From contig CAIWXV010000020.1 in NCBI GenBank assembly GCA_903916765.1, forward strand, positions 1 through 35,134: a DNA stretch of 35,134 nt. Direction: 5' to 3'. Numbering within the stretch: the stretch's first letter is position 1; every line of letters starts with the position of its first letter. Below are positions 22,568-31,313 of the stretch, piece by piece. The notes below the pieces were generated by a model. It worked only from the letters and a program-made list of their open reading frames with translations, did no database searches and was not told the DNA's origin. The DNA is from an uncultured Dehalococcoidia bacterium. GTDB lineage: Bacteria; Chloroflexota; Dehalococcoidia; Dehalococcoidales; Fen-1064. The translations under genes were made by a program, and so were the position numbers.

Positions 22568-24508
22568 CTACTTAGTTAAAAATCCCTTAATTGCTTTACT
22601 GTATCGGTGGTAGAGATAGGCACTGACAAGCAATAAAACCCCCAGACTGATGAAAGCGATGATACGATACACGCGTTCCAGTGTAAAAACATCATAAGCG
22701 AAGACTTTGATTATAGTGATAGTGAGGAGCATTAATCCGCCAACCCGTATCAAACGCCAGCGTTTCAGAATACCTATTACCAGTAGAGCGACGGCATAAA
22801 CTGCCCACAATGCGGTTAGTGAGAGGTTTTGAGCATTACGTAGAGCATTGACATTGTAGCCCAAGCGACTTGGCATTTGAATATAATGTTCAAAATACCC
22901 CCAGATCTCAAAACTAAATAACCATAGTAGTAGCACTATGGAAGCTGTTATGAAGACAAAAACAGAAGTTTTCTTTTCGGGCAAATTTTCCTTGTCTCGC
23001 TTGAGCAGGAATGCACCCATGGATAAGGCAGCAAGAGCTGGTATGAAGGCGAGGAAACGCTCATTAAGTATCGGGGTGAAATGTCGGATGATTATAGCTG
23101 TATCGAAGAAAATCAGTCGCCCGGCCATAACAACAGCGGCGGCATAACCGAAGTATCTCAACAAGGGTAAGCGTAAAGCAGCGGCAAGCCATATCAGAAC
23201 TACCACCTCAGCTGCCCAGGATATTGTTGTCCATGCTTTGTCACCGAGTTGAATCGGAATTGCCACCGTCAGAAAAACTACAGCGATACCGATAGGGAAA
23301 AGAAAGAGCTTGGAATTTTTGGGAGTTCTTTTGTAGGTAATATAAGCTAGTCCTCCATAAAAAAGAGCTAGTAGGAAAGAAAAGCCCCCGAGCCATGGCT
23401 GTAAATCGCGTCGCATTAAGCCGTAGCTAATACCAAAATAAGCGGCGGCGGCAATTACCATTAATGCGTAATCGAAGATATGGGAAGACTCGCGTCGGAT
23501 GATATGGAATAGTGTTGTTGCTCCAACAAAAATAAGGAAAATGACAGTCAGGCTAACTTCTGAGGTAAGTAGAGTGATGTTAGAGTGAAAACGTCCATAC
23601 CAGCCACCAAAAACGATCAGTGAACTGATAAGTGCCAGTAAAGTAAACCAGCGCCAGTTACGGAATGTGGAAAGTACCAGCACACCGATATCTACTATGA
23701 AGACGTAAATCATTAGTTGGATTGCCTGACTTCCTGCAGTATTCGCCACTCCTGCTGCACTGGAGTAGCCTAATATAATAGGTGCAAGAAAAGCGCCGAT
23801 GATGCCTAAAATAGCTAATCCCATCGAATTGTAACGAGTTGCTAATATCGCCGAGGCACCACTTACGATAAATAACAAAATTACCGAAACATAAAATGGG
23901 ATAAGATGAAAAGCCGCAAAGGCGGCAAAGAAGGAAATATAAAGGACAGCAATACCGCCTCCGTTGATAGTTTGGGAAAGTACAGGGTACCGCTTTCTCC
24001 AGAAGTAGCCCCATCCTAACATAGCCAAACCGCCGACTGTTCCCATAATTACACGAACTAGAGGACCAATCCAGTTATTATCAAAAGCCATCTTCAGGAA
24101 AAATGCGATGCCAATGACGAGAGCCAACGCGCCTATTCTTGCCAGCCAGTTTCCACCGAGGATTTGCTCCCATTCTCTGGTTTTTTTCTCTTTTGCGGGA
24201 GTGGGGGAGGGCAGAACTATCGGCTCCGATGTTTTTACTGTCGGTTTCTCTGGTTTTAATTCACTGGGCGCAAGAGTCGGTCGCTGGATATTTTCAATGA
24301 CAGATAATCGCTCATTAAGGCGATTCGAGGCTTCTCTCAGACGATGTACTTCTTCTCGAAGTATCTGCAATTGCCGGAAATTATCGTCAGCAGAAATCTG
24401 CTCGGATTTTGGCGTTGATTCTTGTTCGGGAACCGGTAGAGTAGCACCGCAATAGATACAGAAGCAGTTGGAGACCTTATTTTCCTTCTTGCAATTTGGA
24501 CATTGCAT
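22568..24508 (-). CDS. DUF2339 polytopic membrane protein with N-terminal zinc ribbon
   Basis: The N terminus has a zinc ribbon (CPNCKKENKVSNCFCIYCG, residues 3-21), then a coiled coil (about 45-75, LREEVHRLREASNRLNERL) and a proline-rich linker. About 500 residues of closely packed hydrophobic helices follow, starting near GGNWLARIGALALVIG. This is the DUF2339 layout (COG5373). It is an inner-membrane protein with a cytoplasmic N terminus; its biochemical function is not known. The 646-residue length is within the family range. It lies 9 bp after the RDD gene, which carries a near-identical kind of zinc ribbon, so the two probably work together in the membrane. Confidence 0.9.
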   Translation of the reverse strand: MQCPNCKKENKVSNCFCIYCGATLPVPEQESTPKSEQISADDNFRQLQILREEVHRLREASNRLNERLSVIENIQRPTLAPSELKPEKPTVKTSEPIVLPSPTPAKEKKTREWEQILGGNWLARIGALALVIGIAFFLKMAFDNNWIGPLVRVIMGTVGGLAMLGWGYFWRKRYPVLSQTINGGGIAVLYISFFAAFAAFHLIPFYVSVILLFIVSGASAILATRYNSMGLAILGIIGAFLAPIILGYSSAAGVANTAGSQAIQLMIYVFIVDIGVLVLSTFRNWRWFTLLALISSLIVFGGWYGRFHSNITLLTSEVSLTVIFLIFVGATTLFHIIRRESSHIFDYALMVIAAAAYFGISYGLMRRDLQPWLGGFSFLLALFYGGLAYITYKRTPKNSKLFLFPIGIAVVFLTVAIPIQLGDKAWTTISWAAEVVVLIWLAAALRLPLLRYFGYAAAVVMAGRLIFFDTAIIIRHFTPILNERFLAFIPALAALSMGAFLLKRDKENLPEKKTSVFVFITASIVLLLWLFSFEIWGYFEHYIQMPSRLGYNVNALRNAQNLSLTALWAVYAVALLVIGILKRWRLIRVGGLMLLTITIIKVFAYDVFTLERVYRIIAFISLGVLLLVSAYLYHRYSKAIKGFLTK

Positions 24509-24517
24509 ATCCCCCCC

Positions 24518-25063
24518 TTATCTGGATTTTATGACATGGGTAGATGCAATTTTGTCATGCCATCCCTGTTTTTCGTTATCTCCTGCAATCCAGAAATAGC
24601 CGATGTAAAGCGCAATTGCGGATACGAATTTACCCAGAATTTCCCGTAAAGCGGCGCATCCTAAATCCGGTGTGTTGCCTTGTTTGTCTACTACCTTTAT
24701 CCTCACAGTCATTTTACCTGGAGTTTGTCCTTTTAATCCGGTGAAGAGCCAGTAATATAAAAGAAAGCTGCAACAAAAGATTCCACTATTAAACATATTT
24801 GGAAAGCCAAATATGTACCATCCATGTTTTAAGAACATCGGTATTAGCGTCAACATTCTGATAACAGATGTTACTGCCCAAACGATTATATTATCTATTA
24901 TAGCGGCAGCAAAACGTATCCAGAAGCCGGCGTATTCGATAGTATGGGTAGCAGGAATAGCGAGAATAGACGCAGGCTCAATTTTGGGGGCTAGAGTTGT
25001 TCCGCAATTACTACAGAAACGTGCTTCTGCAGGATTCTCTTGTCCGCAATTCGGACACTTCAT
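24518..25063 (-). CDS. Zinc-ribbon RDD-family membrane protein
   Basis: Residues 3-21 form a zinc ribbon (CPNCGQENPAEARFCSNCG). An RDD domain follows (from about 45) with its hallmark charged residues in FWIRFAAAIIDNIIVW, QTPGKMTVRIKVVD and GWHDKIASTHVI, and three membrane helices. RDD proteins are inner-membrane proteins; some have been linked to ion transport, but this one cannot be assigned. GGAGGGAAAT precedes the ATG, and a good promoter lies 50-80 bp upstream. It heads a minus-strand operon that continues with the DUF2339 protein, cyclotransferase-like protein, patatins and phosphodiesterase. Confidence 0.92.
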   Translation of the reverse strand: MKCPNCGQENPAEARFCSNCGTTLAPKIEPASILAIPATHTIEYAGFWIRFAAAIIDNIIVWAVTSVIRMLTLIPMFLKHGWYIFGFPNMFNSGIFCCSFLLYYWLFTGLKGQTPGKMTVRIKVVDKQGNTPDLGCAALREILGKFVSAIALYIGYFWIAGDNEKQGWHDKIASTHVIKSR

Positions 25064-25116
25064 ATTTCCCTCCGCTTATGAAAATCGAGCATGTCGTAGC
25101 TGGAAGCGTTTGATTG

Positions 25117-25145
25117 AGTCTACAATTTATCTTGACGCTTGTCAA
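25117..25145 (-). promoter_or_regulatory. Sigma-70-type promoter for the RDD-DUF2339 operon
   Basis: On the minus strand, TTGACA (25140-25145), 17 bp and TAGACT (25117-25122) predict a start near 25110, about 47 nt before the RDD start codon. Confidence 0.65.
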
Positions 25146-25189
25146 TTAGCCATTAAAGTGTTCTTGCTGGTCTGTTAGCATTCTTAATG

Positions 25190-25219
25190 TTGCTGAATAC
25201 CCACGCTATGAGATATACT
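25190..25219 (+). promoter_or_regulatory. Candidate promoter for aspS-tig-clpP
   Basis: TTGCTG (25190-25195), 18 bp and TATACT (25214-25219) predict a start near 25226, 33 nt before the TTG start of aspS. It diverges from the RDD promoter in a 195-bp shared gap. Confidence 0.5.
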
Positions 25220-25258
25220 TTTATGTGAAATCACCTGATTTCCACTGAGGAGAAGTAC

Positions 25259-27052
25259 TTGCTTAAGACACACTATTGCGGCGAACTAAAGAAAGGACTT
25301 GTAGGCTCTAAGGTTACATTAGCAGGGTGGGTGGACCGGCGTCGCGACCACGGCGATTTGATATTTATTGATTTACGGGATAGAACTGGTATCGCTCAGG
25401 TAGTATTTAATCCTCAGATATCCAAAAAGAGCCATGCGGTTGCCGAACAGATGCGCAGTGAATATGTGCTCAAGGTGACCGGTGAAGTCTCTTTACGTCC
25501 TAGCGGTACCGAGAATCTGAAATTGCCAAGCGGTGCGATAGAGGTAATTGCCGACGAGGTGGAAATTCTCAATACTTCGAAAACTCCGCCTTTCTATATC
25601 AATGAGGACACCGAGGTGGATGAAAATGTCCGCTTGAAATATCGTTACCTCGACCTGAGACGGGAAAGAATGTTGAAGAACCTGATTCTGCGGGATAACG
25701 TGGTCAAATTCGTCCGTGATTTTCTCCATGACAAGGGCTTTCTGGAAATTGAGACGCCTATACTGATTAAGAGTACCCCTGAAGGCGCTCGTGATTACCT
25801 CGTGCCCAGCAGACTGTATCCGGGACAATTCTATGCTCTACCTCAATCACCCCAGCAATTGAAGCAGTTGCTGATGGTAGCAGGCGTAGAGAAATATTTC
25901 CAGATTGCCAAGTGCTTCCGTGACGAAGACAGCCGCGCCGACCGCCAACCGGAACATACTCAACTCGATATTGAAATGAGCTTTGTGGAAGAAGAAGACA
26001 TCTTGAAGTTAATGGAAGAACTTTTTACAGGTTTGATTGAGAAAGTTAAACCTGATAAGCGAGTAATTAAACCCTTCCCTCGTATCAACTATAAAGACGC
26101 TTTGGAAAAATATGGTTCGGATAAGCCTGATTTGCGTTTTGGTATGGAGATGCGCGACCTGACCGATATTGCCGGACAATCCGAATTTTCCGTCTTTAAG
26201 AAAGTTGTTGCCGATGGCGGTAAGATTAAGGGTATCTGCGCTCAGGGTTGTGCCGATTATACCCGAAGCCAGCTTGAAGAATTAAACAAATTTGTACAGA
26301 GCTATGGCGCAGGTGGGTTACTCACCTTTGCGTTGGGTTCTGCACCGGGCGATATTAACAATCTGACATCGGATACAGTGAAATCGGTCGCTGCCAAGTA
26401 CATGACTCTGGAACAGATCAAGGAAATAGGGCAGCGTCTTGATGCCAAACTCGGCGACTTGATTCTGGTAGTGGCGGGAAAGCCGAAGGTTGTAGATAAG
26501 GCTCTGGGAGAATTGCGGCGGGAGATGGGACAACGGCTTAAACTGGCTGACCCTAATCTGCTTGCCTTTGCCTTCATCGTAAATTTTCCGTTGTTTACCT
26601 GGAACGAGGAAACAAAACACTGGGAACCGGAACATCATCCTTTTGTCTGGCCATGGCCAGAAGATGTATCGATACTGGAAAAAAACCCGGGGAAGGTACG
26701 TGCTCATTGTTACGATATTGTCTGCAATGGTTTTGAACTGGCGAGCGGCAGTATCCGTATCCACACCCCGGAACTGCAACGCCGCATTTTCCGCTTCCTC
26801 GGTTACAGCGATGCTGAAATTGAAGAGAAGTTTGGCGGTTTCCTGGGTGCATTTGAATACGGTGCGCCTCCACATGGTGGTATTGCTCCAGGTATTGATC
26901 GTCTTGTGATGATACTGGCGGGTGAATCGACTATACGTGAGGTAATGGCTTTCCCGAAAAACCAGAATGCAGTTGATTTGATGTTAGAGGCACCTTCAGT
27001 GGTCAGAGAGGAACAATTAAAAGAGTTGCATATACGTCTGAGAGACGATTAA
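25259..27052 (+). CDS. aspS: Aspartyl-tRNA synthetase, probably non-discriminating
   Basis: This class II synthetase charges tRNA(Asp). The N-terminal OB-fold anticodon domain (GWVDRRRDHGDLIFIDLRDR), motif 2 with its flipping loop (CFRDEDSRADRQPEHTQLDIE), the bacterial GAD insertion, and motif 3 (GAPPHGGIAPGIDRLVM) are all present in 597 residues. In the anticodon domain the residue after RRRD is His and the later loop reads RPSGTEN with Gly. These are the residues associated with enzymes that also charge tRNA(Asn), where E. coli has Leu and Lys. The cell would then need GatCAB to make Asn-tRNA. TTG start behind GAGGAG. First gene of aspS-tig-clpP. Confidence 0.96.
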   Translation: MLKTHYCGELKKGLVGSKVTLAGWVDRRRDHGDLIFIDLRDRTGIAQVVFNPQISKKSHAVAEQMRSEYVLKVTGEVSLRPSGTENLKLPSGAIEVIADEVEILNTSKTPPFYINEDTEVDENVRLKYRYLDLRRERMLKNLILRDNVVKFVRDFLHDKGFLEIETPILIKSTPEGARDYLVPSRLYPGQFYALPQSPQQLKQLLMVAGVEKYFQIAKCFRDEDSRADRQPEHTQLDIEMSFVEEEDILKLMEELFTGLIEKVKPDKRVIKPFPRINYKDALEKYGSDKPDLRFGMEMRDLTDIAGQSEFSVFKKVVADGGKIKGICAQGCADYTRSQLEELNKFVQSYGAGGLLTFALGSAPGDINNLTSDTVKSVAAKYMTLEQIKEIGQRLDAKLGDLILVVAGKPKVVDKALGELRREMGQRLKLADPNLLAFAFIVNFPLFTWNEETKHWEPEHHPFVWPWPEDVSILEKNPGKVRAHCYDIVCNGFELASGSIRIHTPELQRRIFRFLGYSDAEIEEKFGGFLGAFEYGAPPHGGIAPGIDRLVMILAGESTIREVMAFPKNQNAVDLMLEAPSVVREEQLKELHIRLRDD

Positions 27053-27071
27053 ATTATACCCGGAGAGAGAA

Positions 27072-28373
27072 TTGAAAGTAACTAACGAAAAGATAGAAAA
27101 TAGGCAAGCATTTCTCAGGATTGAGATGGAACCGCATGAGGTCGAGGAGTCGACGGAAACTTCCTACCGCCGCTTGGTGAAAAAAGTTGATGTCCCCGGT
27201 TTCCGCAAGGGTAAAGCGCCCAGAGCTGTCTTTGAACGCCATTTCGGCAAGCACAGGCTGTTTCACGAGATGTTGGATGACCTGGTGCCCCTGGCTTATC
27301 GGAAAGCAGTAGTTGAGCAAAAACTCGAGCCGATTGCCGAACCAGAGATTGAGTTGGCAGAAGAAGCCCCGGTCATTCTGAAGGCTATTGTGCCGCTCAA
27401 GCCAGTTGTTAATCTGGGCGATTATCATTCTATTGATATGAAACCGCAACCTGCGGAAGTAACCGACGAAATGGTGAATGCAGTTGTCGAGCAATTACGC
27501 CACCAGCATTCCACATGGGAACCTGCGGACCGTGTCGCCGATTTTAATGACTCAGTAACTCTGGATGTCGAGAGCACGATGGGCAACGAGCCGTTTATCA
27601 ATCAGAAGGGTGTTCAGTATCAGGTCATTAAAGATTTCATTTCTCCGGCGCCGGGTTTCCCTGAGCAGTTGGTCGGGATGAAAAAGAACGATGAGAAGGA
27701 ATTTAAGCTTCAATATCCTGCGGATTACCCGCGTCCTGAAGTCACCGGTAAAGAAGCTTCTTTCAAAGTCAAGATAATCGAGATTAAACAAGAAACTCTG
27801 CCTGAGGTAAACGATGCCTTTGCTGCACAAATCAATCCTGACACCAGTTCGATGGATGTTATGCGTCAGAAAATCGCCGAAGACCTGAAACAGAGAGTCG
27901 AGGAGAGAGTTAAGAGCGACTTTGAAGATAAGGTTATCGAGGCGGCTACGGTGATGAGTAGTGTGGAATATCCTCCTGTACTCGTTGAAGTGGAAATTGA
28001 CCGTTCTCTGGAGCGTAACCTCCGGTTCTTACAAAGCACAGGTCAGAATGTCGAAACTTATCTCAAGAGTATCGGCAAGACAATCGAGCAACTGCGGGAA
28101 GAATTAAAACCTGCCTCTGTGAAAAGAGTAGCTGAATCTCTGGTACTCGGTAAGATTGCGGAAGAGGAAAAAACTGCAGTTACTCCGGCAGAGATTGACG
28201 CCGAGATCGAAGAGATGCTCAAGAGATATAATGGTAATAAAGATGAGTTCAAGCAGGCTCTGCAGGCAAAACGCAATCGTGATTCTACCGAAGACACGTT
28301 GATTGCCAGGAAAACTCTTCAGAGACTGGTTGAAATAGCACAAAGCCAGAAAGAAACAAAGAAGGAGGCATAA
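27072..28373 (+). CDS. tig: Trigger factor chaperone
   Basis: This ribosome-bound chaperone and peptidyl-prolyl isomerase meets nascent chains at the exit tunnel. The ribosome-docking signature GFRKGK is at residues 43-48. A degenerate FKBP-type domain lies at about 155-240 ([22 protein letters not shown]), and the helical C-terminal cradle fills the rest, ending in a lysine-rich tail. At 433 residues it is full length. The start is TTG at 27072 with GGAGAG upstream, 19 bp after aspS. It is followed 2 bp later by clpP, a common pairing; clpX is not next here. Confidence 0.96.
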   Translation: MKVTNEKIENRQAFLRIEMEPHEVEESTETSYRRLVKKVDVPGFRKGKAPRAVFERHFGKHRLFHEMLDDLVPLAYRKAVVEQKLEPIAEPEIELAEEAPVILKAIVPLKPVVNLGDYHSIDMKPQPAEVTDEMVNAVVEQLRHQHSTWEPADRVADFNDSVTLDVESTMGNEPFINQKGVQYQVIKDFISPAPGFPEQLVGMKKNDEKEFKLQYPADYPRPEVTGKEASFKVKIIEIKQETLPEVNDAFAAQINPDTSSMDVMRQKIAEDLKQRVEERVKSDFEDKVIEAATVMSSVEYPPVLVEVEIDRSLERNLRFLQSTGQNVETYLKSIGKTIEQLREELKPASVKRVAESLVLGKIAEEEKTAVTPAEIDAEIEEMLKRYNGNKDEFKQALQAKRNRDSTEDTLIARKTLQRLVEIAQSQKETKKEA

Positions 28374-28375
28374 AT

Positions 28376-28999
28376 ATGAGTATCGACCCGATGAATGTCA
28401 TACCGATGGTTATCGAGAGTGGTTCCAGAGGGGAACGTGCTTTTGATATCTATTCTCTGCTATTGAGGGAACGGATTATTATTCTTGGTATGCCGATTAA
28501 TGACCAGGTGGCGAATTTGATTGTCGCCCAGCTTTTGTACCTTGATAGAGAAGACCCTGATAAAGATATCAGTCTCTATATTCATTCTCCGGGTGGTATT
28601 ATAAGCGCCGGCTTGGCGATTTACGACACAATGCAATTGATTCGTCCCGAGGTATCTACCATTTGTGTCGGTATGTCGGCAAGTATGGGGACTGTCTTGT
28701 TGTGCGCAGGTGCCAAGGGTAAACGTTATGCCCTTCCTAATTCCACGATTCACATGCATCAGGCAGTCGGCGGCGCTCAGGGTCAGGCATCGGATATTGC
28801 GATTGCAGCGCGTGAGATTATGCGTTTGCAAGAAGTAATCCGTAATATCATTGTCAAGCATTCCGGACAGCCACTCGATAGAGTGATTCATGATACCGAC
28901 CGTGATTTCTATCTGAATCCCGAACAGGCAGTTGAGTATGGGCTGATTGATGAGATTTTGGTCAAACCCACTAGAGATGCCGTCAAAAGCAAGAAATAG
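28376..28999 (+). CDS. clpP: ATP-dependent Clp protease proteolytic subunit
   Basis: This serine peptidase forms a double heptamer that degrades proteins fed by ClpX or ClpA/C. The catalytic triad is readable: Ser103 in GMSASMGT, His128 in [10 protein letters not shown] and Asp177 in DTDRDFYL. The N terminus [14 protein letters not shown] and 207-residue length are normal. AAGGAGG precedes the ATG, which lies 2 bp after the tig stop. A strong terminator ends the operon 26 bp downstream. No ClpX gene lies in the window. Confidence 0.97.
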   Translation: MSIDPMNVIPMVIESGSRGERAFDIYSLLLRERIIILGMPINDQVANLIVAQLLYLDREDPDKDISLYIHSPGGIISAGLAIYDTMQLIRPEVSTICVGMSASMGTVLLCAGAKGKRYALPNSTIHMHQAVGGAQGQASDIAIAAREIMRLQEVIRNIIVKHSGQPLDRVIHDTDRDFYLNPEQAVEYGLIDEILVKPTRDAVKSKK

Positions 29000-29025
29000 T
29001 CGAAGTTTCTGCTGCTGTAATTTGA

Positions 29026-29060
29026 AAAGGGAGTCCGTTATGGACTCCCTTTCTTGTTTT
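29026..29060 (+). terminator. Terminator of aspS-tig-clpP
   Basis: An 11-bp perfect stem AAAGGGAGTCC/GGACTCCCTTT with GTTAT loop (29026-29052) is followed by CTTGTTTT. Its T tract overlaps the -35 box of the next promoter. Confidence 0.88.
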
Positions 29061-29086
29061 GACAAAAGTGTAGATGATGATATAAT
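29059..29086 (+). promoter_or_regulatory. Sigma-70-type promoter for the DUF3795 gene
   Basis: A perfect TTGACA (29059-29064), 16 bp and a perfect TATAAT (29081-29086). Predicted start near 29093, 50 nt before the ATG. Confidence 0.75.
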
Positions 29087-29142
29087 TCGGACATTATCAA
29101 TGTGATTTTAAGTACTTAATATAATGGGGAAGGGAGTAAGTA

Positions 29143-29487
29143 ATGCATAAAATGATTGCCTTCTGCGGATTATCTTGTACGGATTGTCCTACGTTGCAGG
29201 CAACTCAAAAAAATGACGATAAAGAAAGAAAAAGAATAGCTGAACTGTGGTCAAAACAGTATGGGGGAGATTTTAAGCCGGAAGACATTAATTGTGTTGG
29301 ATGTTTGTCGCGAAACGGGCGGCTTTTTAAGTACTGCAATGTTTGTGAGATAAGAAAGTGCGGTCTGGAAAAACATGTCAAGAATTGTGCCTATTGCAGT
29401 GATTATATTTGTGAAAAGCTGGACAAATTCTTTAAGAGGGCACCTAATGCAAAGGCTACCATTGAAGAAATCAGAAAAAGAAAGTAG
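29143..29487 (+). CDS. DUF3795 cysteine-rich small protein
   Basis: The 114-residue protein is rich in cysteines in pairs: FCGLSCTDCPT at the N terminus, NCVGC, YCNVCEIRKCG and NCAYCSDYIC. This pattern matches the DUF3795 family, small proteins common in anaerobes that presumably bind metal; no reaction is known to me. GGAAGGGAG precedes the ATG. It has its own near-consensus promoter and stands alone between the clpP terminator and a convergent PHP gene, from which it is separated by 13 bp. Confidence 0.85.
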   Translation: MHKMIAFCGLSCTDCPTLQATQKNDDKERKRIAELWSKQYGGDFKPEDINCVGCLSRNGRLFKYCNVCEIRKCGLEKHVKNCAYCSDYICEKLDKFFKRAPNAKATIEEIRKRK

Positions 29488-29500
29488 GGTTAGTAAAACC

Positions 29501-30145
29501 TCAGAAACCCTTTTGAATCTTTGCCCATGTACTGTGAAAGTGCACAAAGAGCCCCGAGTATTTTCCCTCTATTTTAGCCTTTCTTAACGCTTCGAGGAAC
29601 TCCTGCGGACTATTGAAATCGGGCATCTCGACAAAGACATTACCGATTTCACCGAGGGTGTGGGCATCACTACCGGCAGTACCCGGCAAATTGTGTTCTC
29701 CGGCAAACTCATTGGCTTTGTTGTTCGGTTGTATATAAGGACAACGGGCATTAAAGACCTCGATGATATCGATTTGCGGAGCGAGTTTTGCCATCTCGTC
29801 CTCATTCAACCGGAGCCCTCTTAGCGGAGCAAAGGGGTGAGGGATGGAAACTAAGCCGCCTTGTTCTTTAATCTTAGCGATCGCCTCTTCTAAGGGGATA
29901 CCGCTGGCGATGTGCTTTTTGAGGAACATTCCCATCACTTCACCACTATGAGTCAGCACTTCTTCGGCGACGATGACTTTGAAAGGTGCAATCTCTTTCA
30001 TTTTAAAAGCGCCTTCGACGGCGTTATGGTCGGCGATAGCGACACAATTGATACCTAATTCCTGACATCTTTTAACGATGTCTTCTGGTTCATTCTGGCT
30101 GTCCATTGAATACTTAGAGTGGATATGAAAATCGGCTTTTAACAA
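29501..30145 (-). CDS. PHP-domain metal-dependent phosphoesterase
   Basis: PHP-fold motifs are present: DFHIHSKYSMDS (metal-binding His pair), IADHNAVEG, SIPHPFAP and GSDAH. Related stand-alone proteins hydrolyse phosphate esters such as histidinol phosphate, nucleoside monophosphates or nucleotide 3',5'-bisphosphates. The exact substrate cannot be read here. The frame is open up to 30229, but those 28 codons are read through a dispersed repeat (30164-30232). I prefer TTG 30145, which has AAGGGA upstream and places DFHIHS at residue 5, giving 214 residues. It follows the M24 peptidase gene on the same strand, with the repeat in the gap. Confidence 0.87.
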   Translation of the reverse strand: MLKADFHIHSKYSMDSQNEPEDIVKRCQELGINCVAIADHNAVEGAFKMKEIAPFKVIVAEEVLTHSGEVMGMFLKKHIASGIPLEEAIAKIKEQGGLVSIPHPFAPLRGLRLNEDEMAKLAPQIDIIEVFNARCPYIQPNNKANEFAGEHNLPGTAGSDAHTLGEIGNVFVEMPDFNSPQEFLEALRKAKIEGKYSGLFVHFHSTWAKIQKGF

Positions 30146-30163
30146 TTCTATGTTCCCTTTTTT

Positions 30164-30232
30164 GTCATTCTGAATGCAATGAAGAATCTCGTTGTTCGAG
30201 TTACGAGATGCATTCGCTTCGCTCAGCATGAC
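30164..30232. repeat. GTCATTCTGA family inverted repeat, copy B
   Basis: An imperfect palindrome: GTCATTCTGAATGCAATGAA with GAATCTCG on the left, CGAGATGCATTCGCTTCGCT with CAGCATGAC on the right, and a 12-nt loop. Its arms match copy A (10794-10870, inverted). It fills nearly all of the gap between the peptidase and the PHP gene. Confidence 0.75.
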
Positions 30233-30233
30233 A

Positions 30234-31313
30234 TTATATTGTCATCTTTTTAGCATGTGATAATAGTTTTACTTTACCATTTTCTAACATCGCCAAGTCT
30301 TCAATTCTGACACCTCCCCAATCGGGTAGGTAAATCCCCGGTTCGATGGTGAAGACCATACTGTTGGTGAGTACATCATTCGACAGCGGACTCAGACGGG
30401 GTGTCGTATCATGGGTAGCCAATCCTACGCTGTGGCCTAGACCGTGGCCATACATTTCCCCGTAACCTGCGTCTTTGATGATATTTCTGGCGAGACCATC
30501 TGCCTGGACAGCTGACATACCGGATTGGATGCCATTAATTGCTGTCTCTTGGGCTTTTTGCACGATGCTGTATATTTTTACAAAGGTGGTGTCCGGTTTG
30601 CCGAGGCAAATAGTGCGGGTGAGGTCACTACTGTAACCCCCTAAAGAAGCGCCCATATCGATGACAATCGGCTCTCCTTTTGCGATGGAATGTTCGGATG
30701 GTTGAGCATGGGGTAGGGCACCGTTAGGTCCTGCACCGACAATAATCTCGAAGGGTAGGCTCTGACTGCCGTCTTCCCTCATATACTTTTCCAGTTCCCA
30801 GGCGATTTTCTTTTCACTGGTGCCGACTTTCAATCTATCGATAACATAATCGAAGGCACGGTCGCCAATCTCTGCCGCCTTGCTAATGAGAGTAATCTCC
30901 TCCGGTTCTTTAACCGCTCGCAGATTTTCCACAACACCAGTAAGTGGAATCAATTCCATCTGGAGCTTTTGTGTTGTGATTATTTCGGAGATTTGCTGGT
31001 GTTGGGCAAAGGTAATAGCGCCGGACTCGAATCCCAGTCTGCGGATGCCTAAACCGCTCACCAGTTTGGGAAACCACTCGGACATCCTGCCGTCTACCCG
31101 GAACAGGGTGAAGTCGGGCGATTGTCTTTTTACCTGCTCTATATAACGGAAATCAGTGGCGATAATTGAATCTTTAGCCGTGATGAGCAAATATCCGTCC
31201 GAGCCGTTAAAGCCGGAGAGATAAAATCTATTCTCAGGCTGAGAAATCAGGATACCATCAACCTCTTTTATCTTTAATTCGGCACGTAGTTTTGTCATTC
31301 GGTCTTTAATCAT
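30234..31313 (-). CDS. Xaa-Pro aminopeptidase-like M24B metallopeptidase
   Basis: A pita-bread-fold peptidase expected to remove N-terminal residues before proline. An N-terminal creatinase-like domain (about 1-125, ISQPENRFYLSGFNGSDG) precedes the catalytic domain, whose five metal ligands are visible in IDMGAS (Asp), SDLTRT (Asp), GHGLGHSVG (His), TIEPGIY (Glu) and GVRIED (Glu). The ATG at 31313 has AAGGGA 7 nt upstream and overlaps the recombinase stop by 8 bp; a TTG at 31331 would add six residues. At 359 residues it is full length, cytoplasmic, and translationally coupled to the Xer gene upstream. Confidence 0.94.
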   Translation of the reverse strand: MIKDRMTKLRAELKIKEVDGILISQPENRFYLSGFNGSDGYLLITAKDSIIATDFRYIEQVKRQSPDFTLFRVDGRMSEWFPKLVSGLGIRRLGFESGAITFAQHQQISEIITTQKLQMELIPLTGVVENLRAVKEPEEITLISKAAEIGDRAFDYVIDRLKVGTSEKKIAWELEKYMREDGSQSLPFEIIVGAGPNGALPHAQPSEHSIAKGEPIVIDMGASLGGYSSDLTRTICLGKPDTTFVKIYSIVQKAQETAINGIQSGMSAVQADGLARNIIKDAGYGEMYGHGLGHSVGLATHDTTPRLSPLSNDVLTNSMVFTIEPGIYLPDWGGVRIEDLAMLENGKVKLLSHAKKMTI

